From assembly GCA_041687475.1 (NCBI GenBank), contig JAWLBW010000257.1:1-6797 (forward strand): a DNA stretch of 6,797 nucleotides. The letters are read 5' to 3'. Below the pieces are notes generated by a model, which saw only the letters and a program-made list of their open reading frames with translations, did not search any database and had not been told where the DNA came from. This document shows positions 1 to 5,662 of the stretch, piece after piece (position 1 is the first letter of the stretch; the number at the start of each line of letters is the position of its first letter). Origin of the DNA: JAWLBW01 sp041687475 (GTDB lineage: Bacteria; J088; JAWLBW01). Made by a program: the position numbers and the translations under genes.

Positions 1-449
1 TGAGTCGCATACAGCACGGCCCCCGTATCGTCGCAAAGACCGAGACCGTCGGCCGCGACATCGACGGCCAGCGAGCGATAGCGTGCCTCGGCGTCGGCCT
101 CGCCGTTCGCCGAGTCGAGTGGAAAGATCGTAAGCAGGCAGGCATCGTCAGGGCCGCATGGTATTCGACCGCCCTGCATGACATAACGCCTATCGATACC
201 ACTTGGAACGAACTCGGTCCGGGCGCTGCCCTGCGCCAATGCCTGCGAAACCATGTCGGCGGCAAGCCCCGCATCGCAAGAGCGCAAGAGCCCGTCGAGG
301 CCGGCCGACCGGTTCGGCAACATGGCCCTGAAAAGCGGATTGGCCGACCGCACGCGAAGGGCGGCATCGACCACGCATGCAGGAACGGGAACGGCATCGA
401 GCCAATCTTCGGCTGCCGCAAAGGATTCGTTTCCGATGGTCGTACCCAA
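1..449 (-). CDS. PAS-domain signalling protein, N-terminal part (cut by window edge)
   Basis: The reverse strand is open from 449 to the left edge, giving 149 residues. The start is a TTG at 449-447 with an AGGAG Shine-Dalgarno (460-456) six bases upstream. The two codons directly before it are both TAA, so translation cannot begin further upstream. Residues about 14-112 read like a PAS fold: 'VPVPACVVDAALRVRSANPLF' in type, with a helix and a later strand 'ACLLTIFPL'. A second PAS unit seems to begin near residue 123 (YRSLAVDVAADGLGLCDDTGAVLY), the usual 'Y-x-x-L-...-DG-...-D-x-x-G-x-x-x-Y' entry. No signal peptide or membrane segment is visible, so the sensing part is probably cytoplasmic. 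The output domain lies outside the window; histidine kinase, GGDEF/EAL or HTH are all possible. The PAS assignment comes from pattern recognition and is moderately secure; the specific function is unknown. Confidence 0.72.
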   Translation of the reverse strand, partial: MGTTIGNESFAAAEDWLDAVPVPACVVDAALRVRSANPLFRAMLPNRSAGLDGLLRSCDAGLAADMVSQALAQGSARTEFVPSGIDRRYVMQGGRIPCGPDDACLLTIFPLDSANGEADAEARYRSLAVDVAADGLGLCDDTGAVLYAT

Positions 450-461
450 TTATTACTCCTG

Positions 462-480
462 CGCTGAGGGCATATCAGCG
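462..480. repeat. Inverted repeat before the PAS gene Shine-Dalgarno
   Basis: CGCTGA (462-467) and TCAGCG (475-480) form a perfect 6-bp inverted repeat with a 7-base spacer. It sits right before the AGGAG of the PAS gene and overlaps its candidate transcription start. It could be an operator or a small leader hairpin; nothing in the sequence decides which. Confidence 0.35.
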
Positions 481-505
481 TACCTGCCACCTGCCCGGCA
501 GGCAA
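477..505 (-). promoter_or_regulatory. Candidate sigma-70 promoter of the PAS gene
   Basis: On the minus strand a -35-like TTGCCT (505-500, 4/6) is followed after 17 bases by TACGCT (482-477, 3/6). Transcription would start near 470, giving a leader of only about 20 bases before the TTG start. Spacing is ideal but the -10 match is weak, so this is only a candidate. Confidence 0.35.
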
Positions 506-851
506 ACCCTCTCTTGCGCAAGTAATAGCAAACTTCGCGCCAACCCGCTTACCGGTGGAAATGGGGAATCTCGCCCCAAGGCCATTTACGAAAATGAGAA
601 TCGCTTGGGCGGCGATTTGCGGAAGTGAGAACCGGGTCGGCTGTCGGCGCCCGGACGCCTACCTCGACAGGTCAAGGGGAAGTCAAGAGCGCAACATCGC
701 GGCTGCCGGAAAGTTTCACCGAGTGCTGCCGGCGAGCCCCCGAAGCCATCAAGGGAACTCGCCGCTTCGCGGCTTCGCACGCGGGCCGGCCACACGCGCC
801 CCCTTCCTCACACGCCGGGAACGGGCGAACAGCCTGCATCCGACATCATAC

Positions 852-869
852 AGTGAATCACTGTTCACT
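852..869. promoter_or_regulatory. Third DesT-type operator (O3), downstream of the repressor gene
   Basis: The 18-mer is AGTGAA-TCACTG-TTCACT: perfect outer half-sites with the same 6-base gap as the two operators before desC. With one flanking base on each side it becomes a perfect 7-bp inverted repeat (851-857 / 864-870). An overlapping 13-mer TGTTCA-C-TGAACA (862-874) is also palindromic. On the minus strand a good -10-like TATGAT (850-845) lies next to it, with TGTTCA 18 bases upstream as a weak -35. The operator would therefore sit in the spacer of a leftward promoter. An isolated half-site AGTGAACG (894-901) lies 42 bp to the right, overlapping the desT stop codon. Confidence 0.55.
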
Positions 870-891
870 GAACAGGCGACAGGAGTGGCTG

Positions 892-1530
892 TCAGTGAAC
901 GTTGCCCCGATCCGACTTCCACTGACGGGCGCCGAGAAAGATGAGCCGAAGCTGCTTGACCGTGCGCAGAATGAGCTCTTCTTCCTGCTGCGTCTTTGCC
1001 TCGGGCAATTCGAGAATGTCGGCCGCCAGGTAGAAAACCGTATGCACGACAAGGTGGGCAATCATGTCGAGGTCGGCGCTCGGCATGTTCGCGAGCGGTT
1101 TGAAAAGCCGCAGGTCGCTGGCCAGTTCACCGACGAAATACCGTACTTCGCGGGCCACCGCATCACGTACGACGGGCGGTCCACCCAGGCGTTCGCGCAC
1201 GATGAACGAAAACGAGCGCCGGTTCGTACGTACGTAATGCACATAGCCGCGAACCGACGAACGTATGGCTATGTCGCCTGCCCCGGCCGCCGTAATGCGC
1301 GCTTCACGCATGATCTGGCGCAGGCGGTGGCCCACCTCGTCGACCAGTGCCAGCCCCAACTCGTCGAGATTACGGAAGTGACGGTAGAACGCGGTCGGCA
1401 CCACCCCCGCCTCGCGGGTTATCTCGCGCAGACTGACGCTGGAAAAGCCCCGCCCATCGGCGGTCAGGTCCATGGCCGCATCAAGAAGGGCTCTGCGCGT
1501 CAGCTGTTTTCTTTCCTCGCGAACAGACAT
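892..1530 (-). CDS. desT: TetR-family repressor of unsaturated fatty acid synthesis, DesT/FabR type
   Basis: This 212-residue protein closely follows the FabR/DesT pattern over its N-terminus. The helix-turn-helix lies at residues about 33-58, with the family signature 'SLREITREAGVVPTAFYRHFRNLDELG' in type. The C-terminal two thirds are helical, as expected for the acyl-CoA binding and dimer domain. In Pseudomonas, DesT binds the desCB promoter more tightly with unsaturated acyl-CoA and lets go with saturated acyl-CoA; E. coli FabR represses fabA/fabB. The divergent position next to a desaturase operon favours DesT over FabR. The start is the ATG at 1530; the upstream Shine-Dalgarno is weak (AGGA about 11 bases away). 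Length matches the family (about 210). Two operators lie in the shared upstream region and a third just past its 3' end. Function is by homology; the exact ligand is inferred. Confidence 0.9.
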   Translation of the reverse strand: MSVREERKQLTRRALLDAAMDLTADGRGFSSVSLREITREAGVVPTAFYRHFRNLDELGLALVDEVGHRLRQIMREARITAAGAGDIAIRSSVRGYVHYVRTNRRSFSFIVRERLGGPPVVRDAVAREVRYFVGELASDLRLFKPLANMPSADLDMIAHLVVHTVFYLAADILELPEAKTQQEEELILRTVKQLRLIFLGARQWKSDRGNVH

Positions 1531-1656
1531 GTCTTTTCGAATCCTGGCTATCGCAACATGGTAGCAAGTCGCAGACCGAAATCCTAACCGCTTTCGCCCC
1601 CGCTCGCCGCCATGTCACCCATCTTTGCCCGGAAAACAGGACCTTCAGTACTTTTC

Positions 1657-1674
1657 AGTGAACAAGTGTTGACT
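1657..1674. promoter_or_regulatory. DesT operator O1, over the desC -35
   Basis: AGTGAA-CAAGTG-TTGACT is an 18-bp near-palindrome (AGTGAACA/AGTCAACA arms, one mismatch) of the form described for the Pseudomonas DesT site. Its right half TTGACT is also the -35 element of the desC promoter, so bound repressor would block RNA polymerase. Confidence 0.75.
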
Positions 1675-1697
1675 AAAACGGAATCTCGTGAAAGAAT
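1669..1697 (+). promoter_or_regulatory. desC operon promoter
   Basis: The -35 TTGACT (1669-1674, 5/6) and -10 AAGAAT (1692-1697, 4/6) are separated by exactly 17 bases. The predicted start near 1704 falls inside operator O2. The Shine-Dalgarno GGAG (1715-1718) and ATG (1725) follow directly, giving a leader of about 20 bases. Confidence 0.65.
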
Positions 1698-1715
1698 AGT
1701 GAACAGTTGTTCACG
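1698..1715. promoter_or_regulatory. DesT operator O2, over the desC transcription start
   Basis: AGTGAA-CAGTTG-TTCACG contains the perfect palindrome GTGAACA-GT-TGTTCAC (1699-1714). It begins directly after the -10 and ends at the Shine-Dalgarno. O1 and O2 start 41 bp apart, close to four helical turns, so two repressor dimers could sit on the same face of the DNA. Confidence 0.75.
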
Positions 1716-1724
1716 GAGTCTTTT

Positions 1725-2798
1725 ATGTTACCGGTATTCGCGCCCGGCACACGCCGCTTGAAGCGCTGGATCGATCCAGACTGGGCCGACTTCTGGCTCA
1801 GCCACGTCAGCCGCACCATTCGCATCTCGCGCACCCTTGCGCGTGTCGAGAAAATTCGGCAGGAAACGGCCGACATGAAGCAATTTGTACTGCGCCCCAA
1901 CGCAAACTGGCGCTCGTTTCTTCCGGGACAGTGCGTGCCGGTACGGGTGCTCATCGACGGCGTACGCCACGAACGCTATTACAGCCTGACCGGCGCGCCG
2001 GGCGAGCCTACCCTCAGCTTCGCCGTTAAACGGCAGAAGGGCGGCCGTGTTTCGACCTTCCTGCACGAGCGGGTTCGCGTCGGCGATGTGGTTGAAATCG
2101 GCGAAGCCGCCGGCGACTTCGTGCTTCCCGCGGCCCCGGCCCCCCTGCTCTTCGTGGCCGGCGGCAGCGGCATTACCCCGGTGTTCAGCCTTCTGCGGGC
2201 CGCCGTGGCGGTCGATGCCGCCGTCGATGTGACCCTGCTTTACTATGCCCGCGGTGAGGCCGATTTCGCCTTTCGCGCCGACATCGAGCGCCTTGCAGGC
2301 GACGCCCCCGGCGTACGGGCGCACTTCGTGGCCGAAACCGACGGCCCGTCGCGCCAGCTTTCGGGCCGCTTTACCGAAGCGCACCTGCGCAGGCTGGTAC
2401 CCGACTACGCCAACCGACTGACCTACGTCTGCGGTCCCGCGGGCCTGATGCAGGCCGTCGAAGATCATTGGCGGCGACACGAACTGCTCGCCTCCCTTCG
2501 ACAGGAGCGTTTCGGTACGCCGAAGCAGACCGGAAAGCCCGCGACCCACGCCCCCGTCAGCTTCCGGCGCAGCCAGCGTACAACCGTGCATACCGGTTCG
2601 AGCCTGCTGGAAACCGCCGAAGAGGCCGGGCTACGCCCAGCCTACGGCTGCCGCATGGGCATCTGCCGTACCTGCGTCTGCACCAAGGTCGACGGCGTGG
2701 TGCGCGATCGGGTAACCGGAGAAACCGACGAAGCCGACAACACCCGTATCAGGCTGTGCGTGAGCGAGCCGGTCGGCCCGGTCACCCTCGACATCTGA
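1725..2798 (+). CDS. desC: Ferredoxin--NAD(P)H reductase, electron donor to the desaturase
   Basis: A 357-residue protein with the order FAD domain, NAD(P)H domain, plant-type [2Fe-2S] domain. Visible motifs are RYYS (84-87, FAD binding), GGSGITP (146-152) and CGPAGLM (236-242, pyridine nucleotide binding). The C-terminal iron-sulphur motif uses C309, C314, C317 and C345 (C-x4-C-x2-C-x27-C). It should move electrons from NAD(P)H via FAD and the cluster to the desaturase encoded next. The ATG at 1725 is chosen because GGAG (1715-1718) lies six bases upstream; an in-frame TTG at 1707 falls inside operator O2 and lacks a Shine-Dalgarno. The residues before the FAD domain (about 1-38, with WIDPDWADFWL) resemble the N-terminal extension seen in desaturase-partner reductases. 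First gene of the operon, repressible through O1/O2. The alternative, a general phenol-hydroxylase-type reductase, is unlikely given the neighbour. Confidence 0.9.
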   Translation: MLPVFAPGTRRLKRWIDPDWADFWLSHVSRTIRISRTLARVEKIRQETADMKQFVLRPNANWRSFLPGQCVPVRVLIDGVRHERYYSLTGAPGEPTLSFAVKRQKGGRVSTFLHERVRVGDVVEIGEAAGDFVLPAAPAPLLFVAGGSGITPVFSLLRAAVAVDAAVDVTLLYYARGEADFAFRADIERLAGDAPGVRAHFVAETDGPSRQLSGRFTEAHLRRLVPDYANRLTYVCGPAGLMQAVEDHWRRHELLASLRQERFGTPKQTGKPATHAPVSFRRSQRTTVHTGSSLLETAEEAGLRPAYGCRMGICRTCVCTKVDGVVRDRVTGETDEADNTRIRLCVSEPVGPVTLDI

Positions 2799-2832
2799 GA
2801 TTGCTGCAAGCATGCAAAACGATGGAGTACCC

Positions 2833-3963
2833 ATGGAAGCGTTAAACACCCCGGCTTCGCGAAACCGCAGGCTCACCCCGCCTGAGATCGAGGCGTTCGG
2901 GGCCGAACTCGACGCGGTGCGAACCCGCATCATGGATAGCCTGGGCCCCGACGAAGCCGACTACATTCGCAAGGTGCAGCGCTTCGTTCGTTACAGCGAG
3001 ACCGGAGGAAGGGCCCTGCTTTTTCTCGGCTGGCTTCCACCCATGTGGCTGGCCGGTACCGCCTGCCTGACCGTCGGCAAGATAGTCGAGAACATGGAGC
3101 TCGGCCACAATGTCATGCACGGCCAATACGACTGGCTGAACGAGCCGGGGCTGCGGGGCGATACCTACGAGTGGGACAACGCCTGCGACGGCAATGCCTG
3201 GCGCCATTACCACAACTACATTCACCACACGTACACCAACGTCATCGGCGTCGACCGCGACGTGGGCTACGGTATTCTGCGCCTCTTTCCCGCGCAAAAG
3301 TGGAAACCCGGCCATCTCTTCCAACCTCTGCAGGCGCTTGCCCTGGCCACACTGTTCGAGTGGGGCGTCGCCCTGCACGACCTGGAGCTGGAGCAGGCCG
3401 TCGAAGGAAAAAAGAAATGGCGCGACGTGGCAAAACAGCTTCCCCCCGTCGTGCGAAAAGCCGCGCGCCAGTTGGGAAAGGACTACCTGGTCTTTCCCCT
3501 GCTGGCCGGCCCCGCCTTCCTTCCCGTACTGCTCGGAAATGCCACGGCAAACCTCGGACGCAATGTCTGGGCTTTTTCCATCATCTTCTGCGGACACTTC
3601 ACCGAAAACGCCGAAACCTTCGGCGAAGAGCGGCTCGAGAATGAATCGCGCGGTGAATGGTACCTGCGGCAGCTTCAGGGCTCGAGCAATCTCTCGGGCG
3701 GAAAACTTTTTCACTTCCTGAGCGGTAACCTCAGCCACCAGATCGAACACCACCTGTACCCCGACATGCCTGCCGTACGTTATGCCGATGCGGCGAAGGA
3801 AGTGAGCGAAATCTGCAGGCGCTACGGCCAGTACTACAACACCGGCCCCTTCGGCAAGCAGTTCGCCTCGGTCGTCAAACGCATTTTCAAGTATTCCCTG
3901 CCGCAACGCGCCGAAGGTCGTCGCACACGCGGCCCCCTCGCCACCGGAGAAGTACCATGCTGA
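2833..3963 (+). CDS. desB: Membrane acyl-CoA (delta-9 type) fatty acid desaturase
   Basis: A 376-residue integral membrane di-iron desaturase. The three histidine boxes are present: HNVMH (H92, H96), HYHNYIHH (H125, H127, H131, H132) and HQIEHH (H302, H306, H307). H255 in the 'CGHFTEN' segment could be an additional metal ligand. Hydrophobic stretches near 61-82 and 228-253 are candidate membrane spans. By the Pseudomonas DesB precedent it introduces a cis double bond into saturated acyl-CoA, using O2 and electrons from DesC; the delta-9 position is inferred. The ATG at 2833 is preferred over the one at 2812 because GGAG (2824-2827) precedes it by five bases. It begins 34 bases after the desC stop and its 3' end overlaps the next gene by 7 bases, so all three are likely cotranscribed. 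Confidence 0.9.
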   Translation: MEALNTPASRNRRLTPPEIEAFGAELDAVRTRIMDSLGPDEADYIRKVQRFVRYSETGGRALLFLGWLPPMWLAGTACLTVGKIVENMELGHNVMHGQYDWLNEPGLRGDTYEWDNACDGNAWRHYHNYIHHTYTNVIGVDRDVGYGILRLFPAQKWKPGHLFQPLQALALATLFEWGVALHDLELEQAVEGKKKWRDVAKQLPPVVRKAARQLGKDYLVFPLLAGPAFLPVLLGNATANLGRNVWAFSIIFCGHFTENAETFGEERLENESRGEWYLRQLQGSSNLSGGKLFHFLSGNLSHQIEHHLYPDMPAVRYADAAKEVSEICRRYGQYYNTGPFGKQFASVVKRIFKYSLPQRAEGRRTRGPLATGEVPC

Positions 3964-4283
3964 AACTCACACGCATCGAAGCCGTCAAGGATCTGGTTCA
4001 GGAAATCGTCGACAAAGGCGCCCGCTCAGTCGAAGAAATTCACCGCACCATTGCCGACCTGCCGCTATCGGCCCTCGAAGAACGCGGTCTTCTGGGTGAA
4101 AACGGCGACCAGGTTCGCGAAGCCCACCATCGCAAAATCGGCACCATTTACGAGGCCATTCGCAAGGTAAACAAGGAAGTGGGCGATTTCGCCTCGGGCA
4201 TCATCGAGTCGCTCGAAGACCACGCCGACGCCGACCGCAACATTCGCGCAGGCGATGCCGACGAACAGGCGCCCGACAAGTAA
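3957..4283 (+). CDS. Small helical protein of unknown function, third gene of the desaturase operon
   Basis: A 108-residue protein that I do not recognise. Its ATG (3957) overlaps the last codons of desB by 7 bases, and a GGAG lies just upstream inside desB, so it is probably translationally coupled. The sequence is strongly helical and charged. An N-terminal amphipathic part (residues 1-35, with 'AVKDLVQEIVDKGARSVEEI' in type) leads to an 'IADLPLSALEE' turn, then a second helix with 'IGTIYEAIRKVNKEVGDFASGII' in type. The last 20 residues are acidic and probably disordered. There is no signal peptide, membrane span or cysteine pair. Codon use matches desB, which supports it being real. The context suggests a role linked to the desaturase or to lipid surfaces, but that is a guess from position only. 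Confidence 0.8.
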   Translation: MLKLTRIEAVKDLVQEIVDKGARSVEEIHRTIADLPLSALEERGLLGENGDQVREAHHRKIGTIYEAIRKVNKEVGDFASGIIESLEDHADADRNIRAGDADEQAPDK

Positions 4284-4300
4284 CCGTTTCCCTCGATGGT

Positions 4301-4345
4301 CAGGCAGTCGGTCGACCAGGCCGGCCGGCTGCCTGCTCTCTTCCC
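4301..4345 (+). terminator. Probable terminator hairpin of the desCB operon
   Basis: CAGGCAGTCGG (4301-4311) can pair with CCGGCTGCCTG (4325-4335) over 11 positions with a single T·G wobble, closing a 13-base loop. It starts 18 bases after the stop of the third gene. It is followed by pyrimidine-rich CTCTCTTCCC rather than a clean T run, so it may act as a weak intrinsic terminator or as a 3'-end stabilising hairpin. Confidence 0.5.
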
Positions 4346-4408
4346 GGCCCGCCGCCGCCTGCCTTCTGCGTCTTTACCGGGTTACGGTGCGATACCAGGT
4401 GGGCGGCC

Positions 4409-4915
4409 TTGAAGTTGTGGCCGTTGAAAGCGTTGCTGCTAGAATATAGCAGCGAGCAGCACTTGAGCAGGATCCATTTCGAGCAGAACGGCGATACGCG
4501 CCGCTGGTTCAACGACGAAGGCGAAATACGCCTCAGGCACGCCGGCGGCCACGTCGCGCACATCGTCTACACCGGATACTTCGGCAACGAGTTCGTCGAG
4601 CCCATCGTCGAGATGGCCGACGGAATGGTGTCGACACTTCGCCCTGTGGTGCAATATTCAGACACCACGGCCGTACTCGGCAACTCACCGGGCATGCGCA
4701 TCATCGTCACAAGGTGGACATGGGCAAACCGCCACAACTTCGCTGCCTACAACGTACTCGTCAAGCCCGGTTTCGTCGCCACCGGCCTGGCCGCGGTCAG
4801 CCTCAGGCTCGGTGGTTTCATCAACCTGTGGACCGATGGTAAAGCCTTCGAAAACTCGATGAACCGTGCCGTACGGCGACCCATCGAAACAGGACGACGC
4901 GAATCAGCGCTTTGA
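4409..4915 (+). CDS. Uncharacterised protein, possible STAS/SpoIIAA-like fold
   Basis: Up to 168 residues; I do not recognise a named family with certainty. The order strand (49-56), helix (62-77), strand (79-84), strand (113-119), helix (120-133), short strand with WTD (137-143) and final helix resembles SpoIIAA-like STAS proteins. In those a helix-'GG-x-I-x-x-F-x-D-x-x-x-A' end is common, here seen as LGGFINLWTDGKAFENSM. No signal peptide or membrane helix is evident. The start is uncertain. TTG at 4409 has an AGGTGGG (4397-4403) five bases upstream. However, the first 18 codons are rich in TTG/CTA, unlike the rest, and contain an inverted repeat, so TTG at 4463 may be the true start. It lies after the operon hairpin and converges with the GreA-like gene 43 bases away. 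Confidence 0.62.
   Translation: MKLWPLKALLLEYSSEQHLSRIHFEQNGDTRRWFNDEGEIRLRHAGGHVAHIVYTGYFGNEFVEPIVEMADGMVSTLRPVVQYSDTTAVLGNSPGMRIIVTRWTWANRHNFAAYNVLVKPGFVATGLAAVSLRLGGFINLWTDGKAFENSMNRAVRRPIETGRRESAL
4435..4453. repeat. Inverted repeat near the start of the STAS-like gene
   Basis: GCTGCTA (4435-4441) and TAGCAGC (4447-4453) are perfect 7-bp arms around GAATA. The centre is AT-rich and holds -10-like words (TAGAAT at 4440, TATAGC at 4445), with TTGAAA (4424-4429) upstream at a short 15-base spacing to TATAGC. This looks like an operator or promoter core. If so, the gene starts downstream of it, at 4463. Confidence 0.4.
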
Positions 4916-4930
4916 GAGAATGAGCGTCGA

Positions 4931-4950
4931 CAGTCGGGCTGCGCCGGCTG
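4931..4950. terminator. Hairpin between the convergent STAS-like and GreA-like genes
   Basis: CAGTCGG (4931-4937) pairs with CCGGCTG (4944-4950) with one T·G wobble on the plus strand, around a 6-base loop. It fills the 43-bp gap between the two convergent stops. No T run follows in either direction, so terminator function is uncertain. Its arms are identical to the inner arms of the hairpin at 4301-4335. Confidence 0.3.
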
Positions 4951-4958
4951 ACGATCGC

Positions 4959-5444
4959 CTAGGCAATACGCACGATGTAGAGCTCGCGAACGTTATCGCC
5001 GACCGGCACCTCGCAATCGTCGCCCGCCTGCAGGCCCAGCAATGCCCCGCCCAAGGGCGACTTCGTGGTCACTACCTGTACCCGTCCCCCTGCAAGCAAC
5101 ATTCCCCCGCCGCCCGGTGCTAGAAAAAGCGTCGACTCCCGCCCGTCTTCTTCGATGGTGATGAGCGCGCCCAGGCAGGCCGGGGCATCTTCGCCAAGCG
5201 AGCGTAACGGCAGGTTTCGTACATCGCTCAGGGCCGCGCGAAGCATTTCGACACGTTGCGCCTGCCCCCGTGCCAGGTAGGTCTGTTCGAGTGCGCGGGT
5301 ATCCTTGTCGTTCTCGGGCTTCGCTTCCTCGTGAGTGGCACCGGCGGTAATTTCGTGGTGCACCCGTTCGAGTAAATCGAGATCGGCTTGCAGGAGCGCG
5401 ATCAGTTCGTTCTTGAGACTCTGTTTTTCGGCAAGCGAAGACAT
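4959..5444 (-). CDS. GreA/GreB-family protein (transcript-cleavage-factor-like)
   Basis: A 161-residue protein with a helical N-terminal part (about 1-75) and a C-terminal domain (about 85-161) of the GreA/GreB FKBP-like type. The C-terminal signature is TTKSPLGGALLGLQAGDDCEV (about 126-146), the usual 'SPLG-x-ALLG-x-x-x-GD' of Gre factors. The N-terminal hairpin carries an acidic segment 'ATHEEAKPENDKDTRALEQTYLARGQA' in type (36-62). This differs from canonical GreA but has the right composition for a coiled-coil tip that enters the RNA polymerase secondary channel. Authentic Gre factors rescue backtracked polymerase. This divergent branch may instead be a GreA paralogue with a modified role, so no symbol is given. 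The ATG at 5444 is the first start after an in-frame TAA upstream; no clear Shine-Dalgarno is present. Confidence 0.82.
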   Translation of the reverse strand: MSSLAEKQSLKNELIALLQADLDLLERVHHEITAGATHEEAKPENDKDTRALEQTYLARGQAQRVEMLRAALSDVRNLPLRSLGEDAPACLGALITIEEDGRESTLFLAPGGGGMLLAGGRVQVVTTKSPLGGALLGLQAGDDCEVPVGDNVRELYIVRIA

Positions 5445-5610
5445 GACCGAGCGATTTGGGCGAGAATAGTAACGTTACGCACGGGGTAGCGAAAGCCGGC
5501 TCGAGGCCGGAAGGGAATGGTAGCACATGTGCGCTTCTCATCGCACGGACAGCAGGCCCGGTCAGCCGAGGCCGAGCCCCTGTCTGTCGGTTTCGTCCCC
5601 GCCATGTTTC

Positions 5611-5640
5611 TCGACAATGAAGTGACTCTCACATTGTCGA
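5611..5640. repeat. 9-bp inverted repeat upstream of the porin gene
   Basis: TCGACAATG (5611-5619) and CATTGTCGA (5632-5640) are perfect arms separated by 12 bases. The right arm covers the candidate porin -35 (TTGTCG at 5634-5639), which fits a repressor or activator operator. The right arm also shares bases with a second inverted repeat, CGACAC (5638-5643) / GTGTCG (5651-5656). Confidence 0.55.
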
Positions 5641-5662
5641 CACCATCGGCGTGTCGTAACAT
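5634..5662 (+). promoter_or_regulatory. Candidate porin promoter
   Basis: TTGTCG (5634-5639, 4/6 to the -35 consensus) and TAACAT (5657-5662, 4/6 to the -10 consensus) are separated by 17 bases. Transcription would start near 5669, giving a leader of about 115 bases. I saw no PhoB box (two CTGTCAT-like repeats 11 bp apart) at it, despite the porin family name. Confidence 0.4.

Larger units (their letters stand above)
450..891. other. Gene-poor intergenic region between the PAS gene and desT
   Basis: About 440 bases with no convincing gene. The open frames here (for example plus 555-944 and minus 586-795) encode Arg/Pro/Ser-rich peptides typical of random high-GC DNA, and none has a recognisable domain. 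The region contains the PAS-gene promoter candidate, palindromes such as CTTGCGCAAG (513-522), a short GCCGC-TTC-GCGGC hairpin (761-773) and, at the right end, a DesT-type operator (852-869). A small RNA or a long leader could be present but is not demonstrable from sequence alone. Confidence 0.5.

Noticed and set aside
660..695. A possible MerR-type heavy-metal promoter on the minus strand (TTGACTTCCCCTTGACC)
   Set aside because: It resembles such promoters only on the left side; the needed dyad with a right arm and a -10 at 19-20 bases is missing, and no metal gene follows.
555..944. A 129-codon plus-strand frame in the gene-poor region
   Set aside because: It runs into the 3' end of desT on the opposite strand and has Arg/Pro/Ser-rich random composition; the upstream sequence has no clear Shine-Dalgarno.
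625..1587. A 320-codon open frame on the plus strand antisense to the repressor
   Set aside because: It is the shadow of desT in a GC-rich genome; its peptide is Arg/His-rich with no domain pattern, while the minus strand encodes a clear TetR protein.
1728..2591. A 287-codon minus-strand frame across desC
   Set aside because: It is a Gly/Ala-rich shadow frame; the plus strand has full FAD, NAD(P)H and 2Fe-2S motifs.
2842..3906. A 354-codon minus-strand frame across desB
   Set aside because: It mirrors the desaturase codons; no independent domain, and the plus strand has all histidine boxes.
5575..5600. A possible PhoB box before the porin (CTGTCTGTCGG)
   Set aside because: The two repeats are directly adjacent rather than 11 bp apart start to start, and the A/T spacer is missing.
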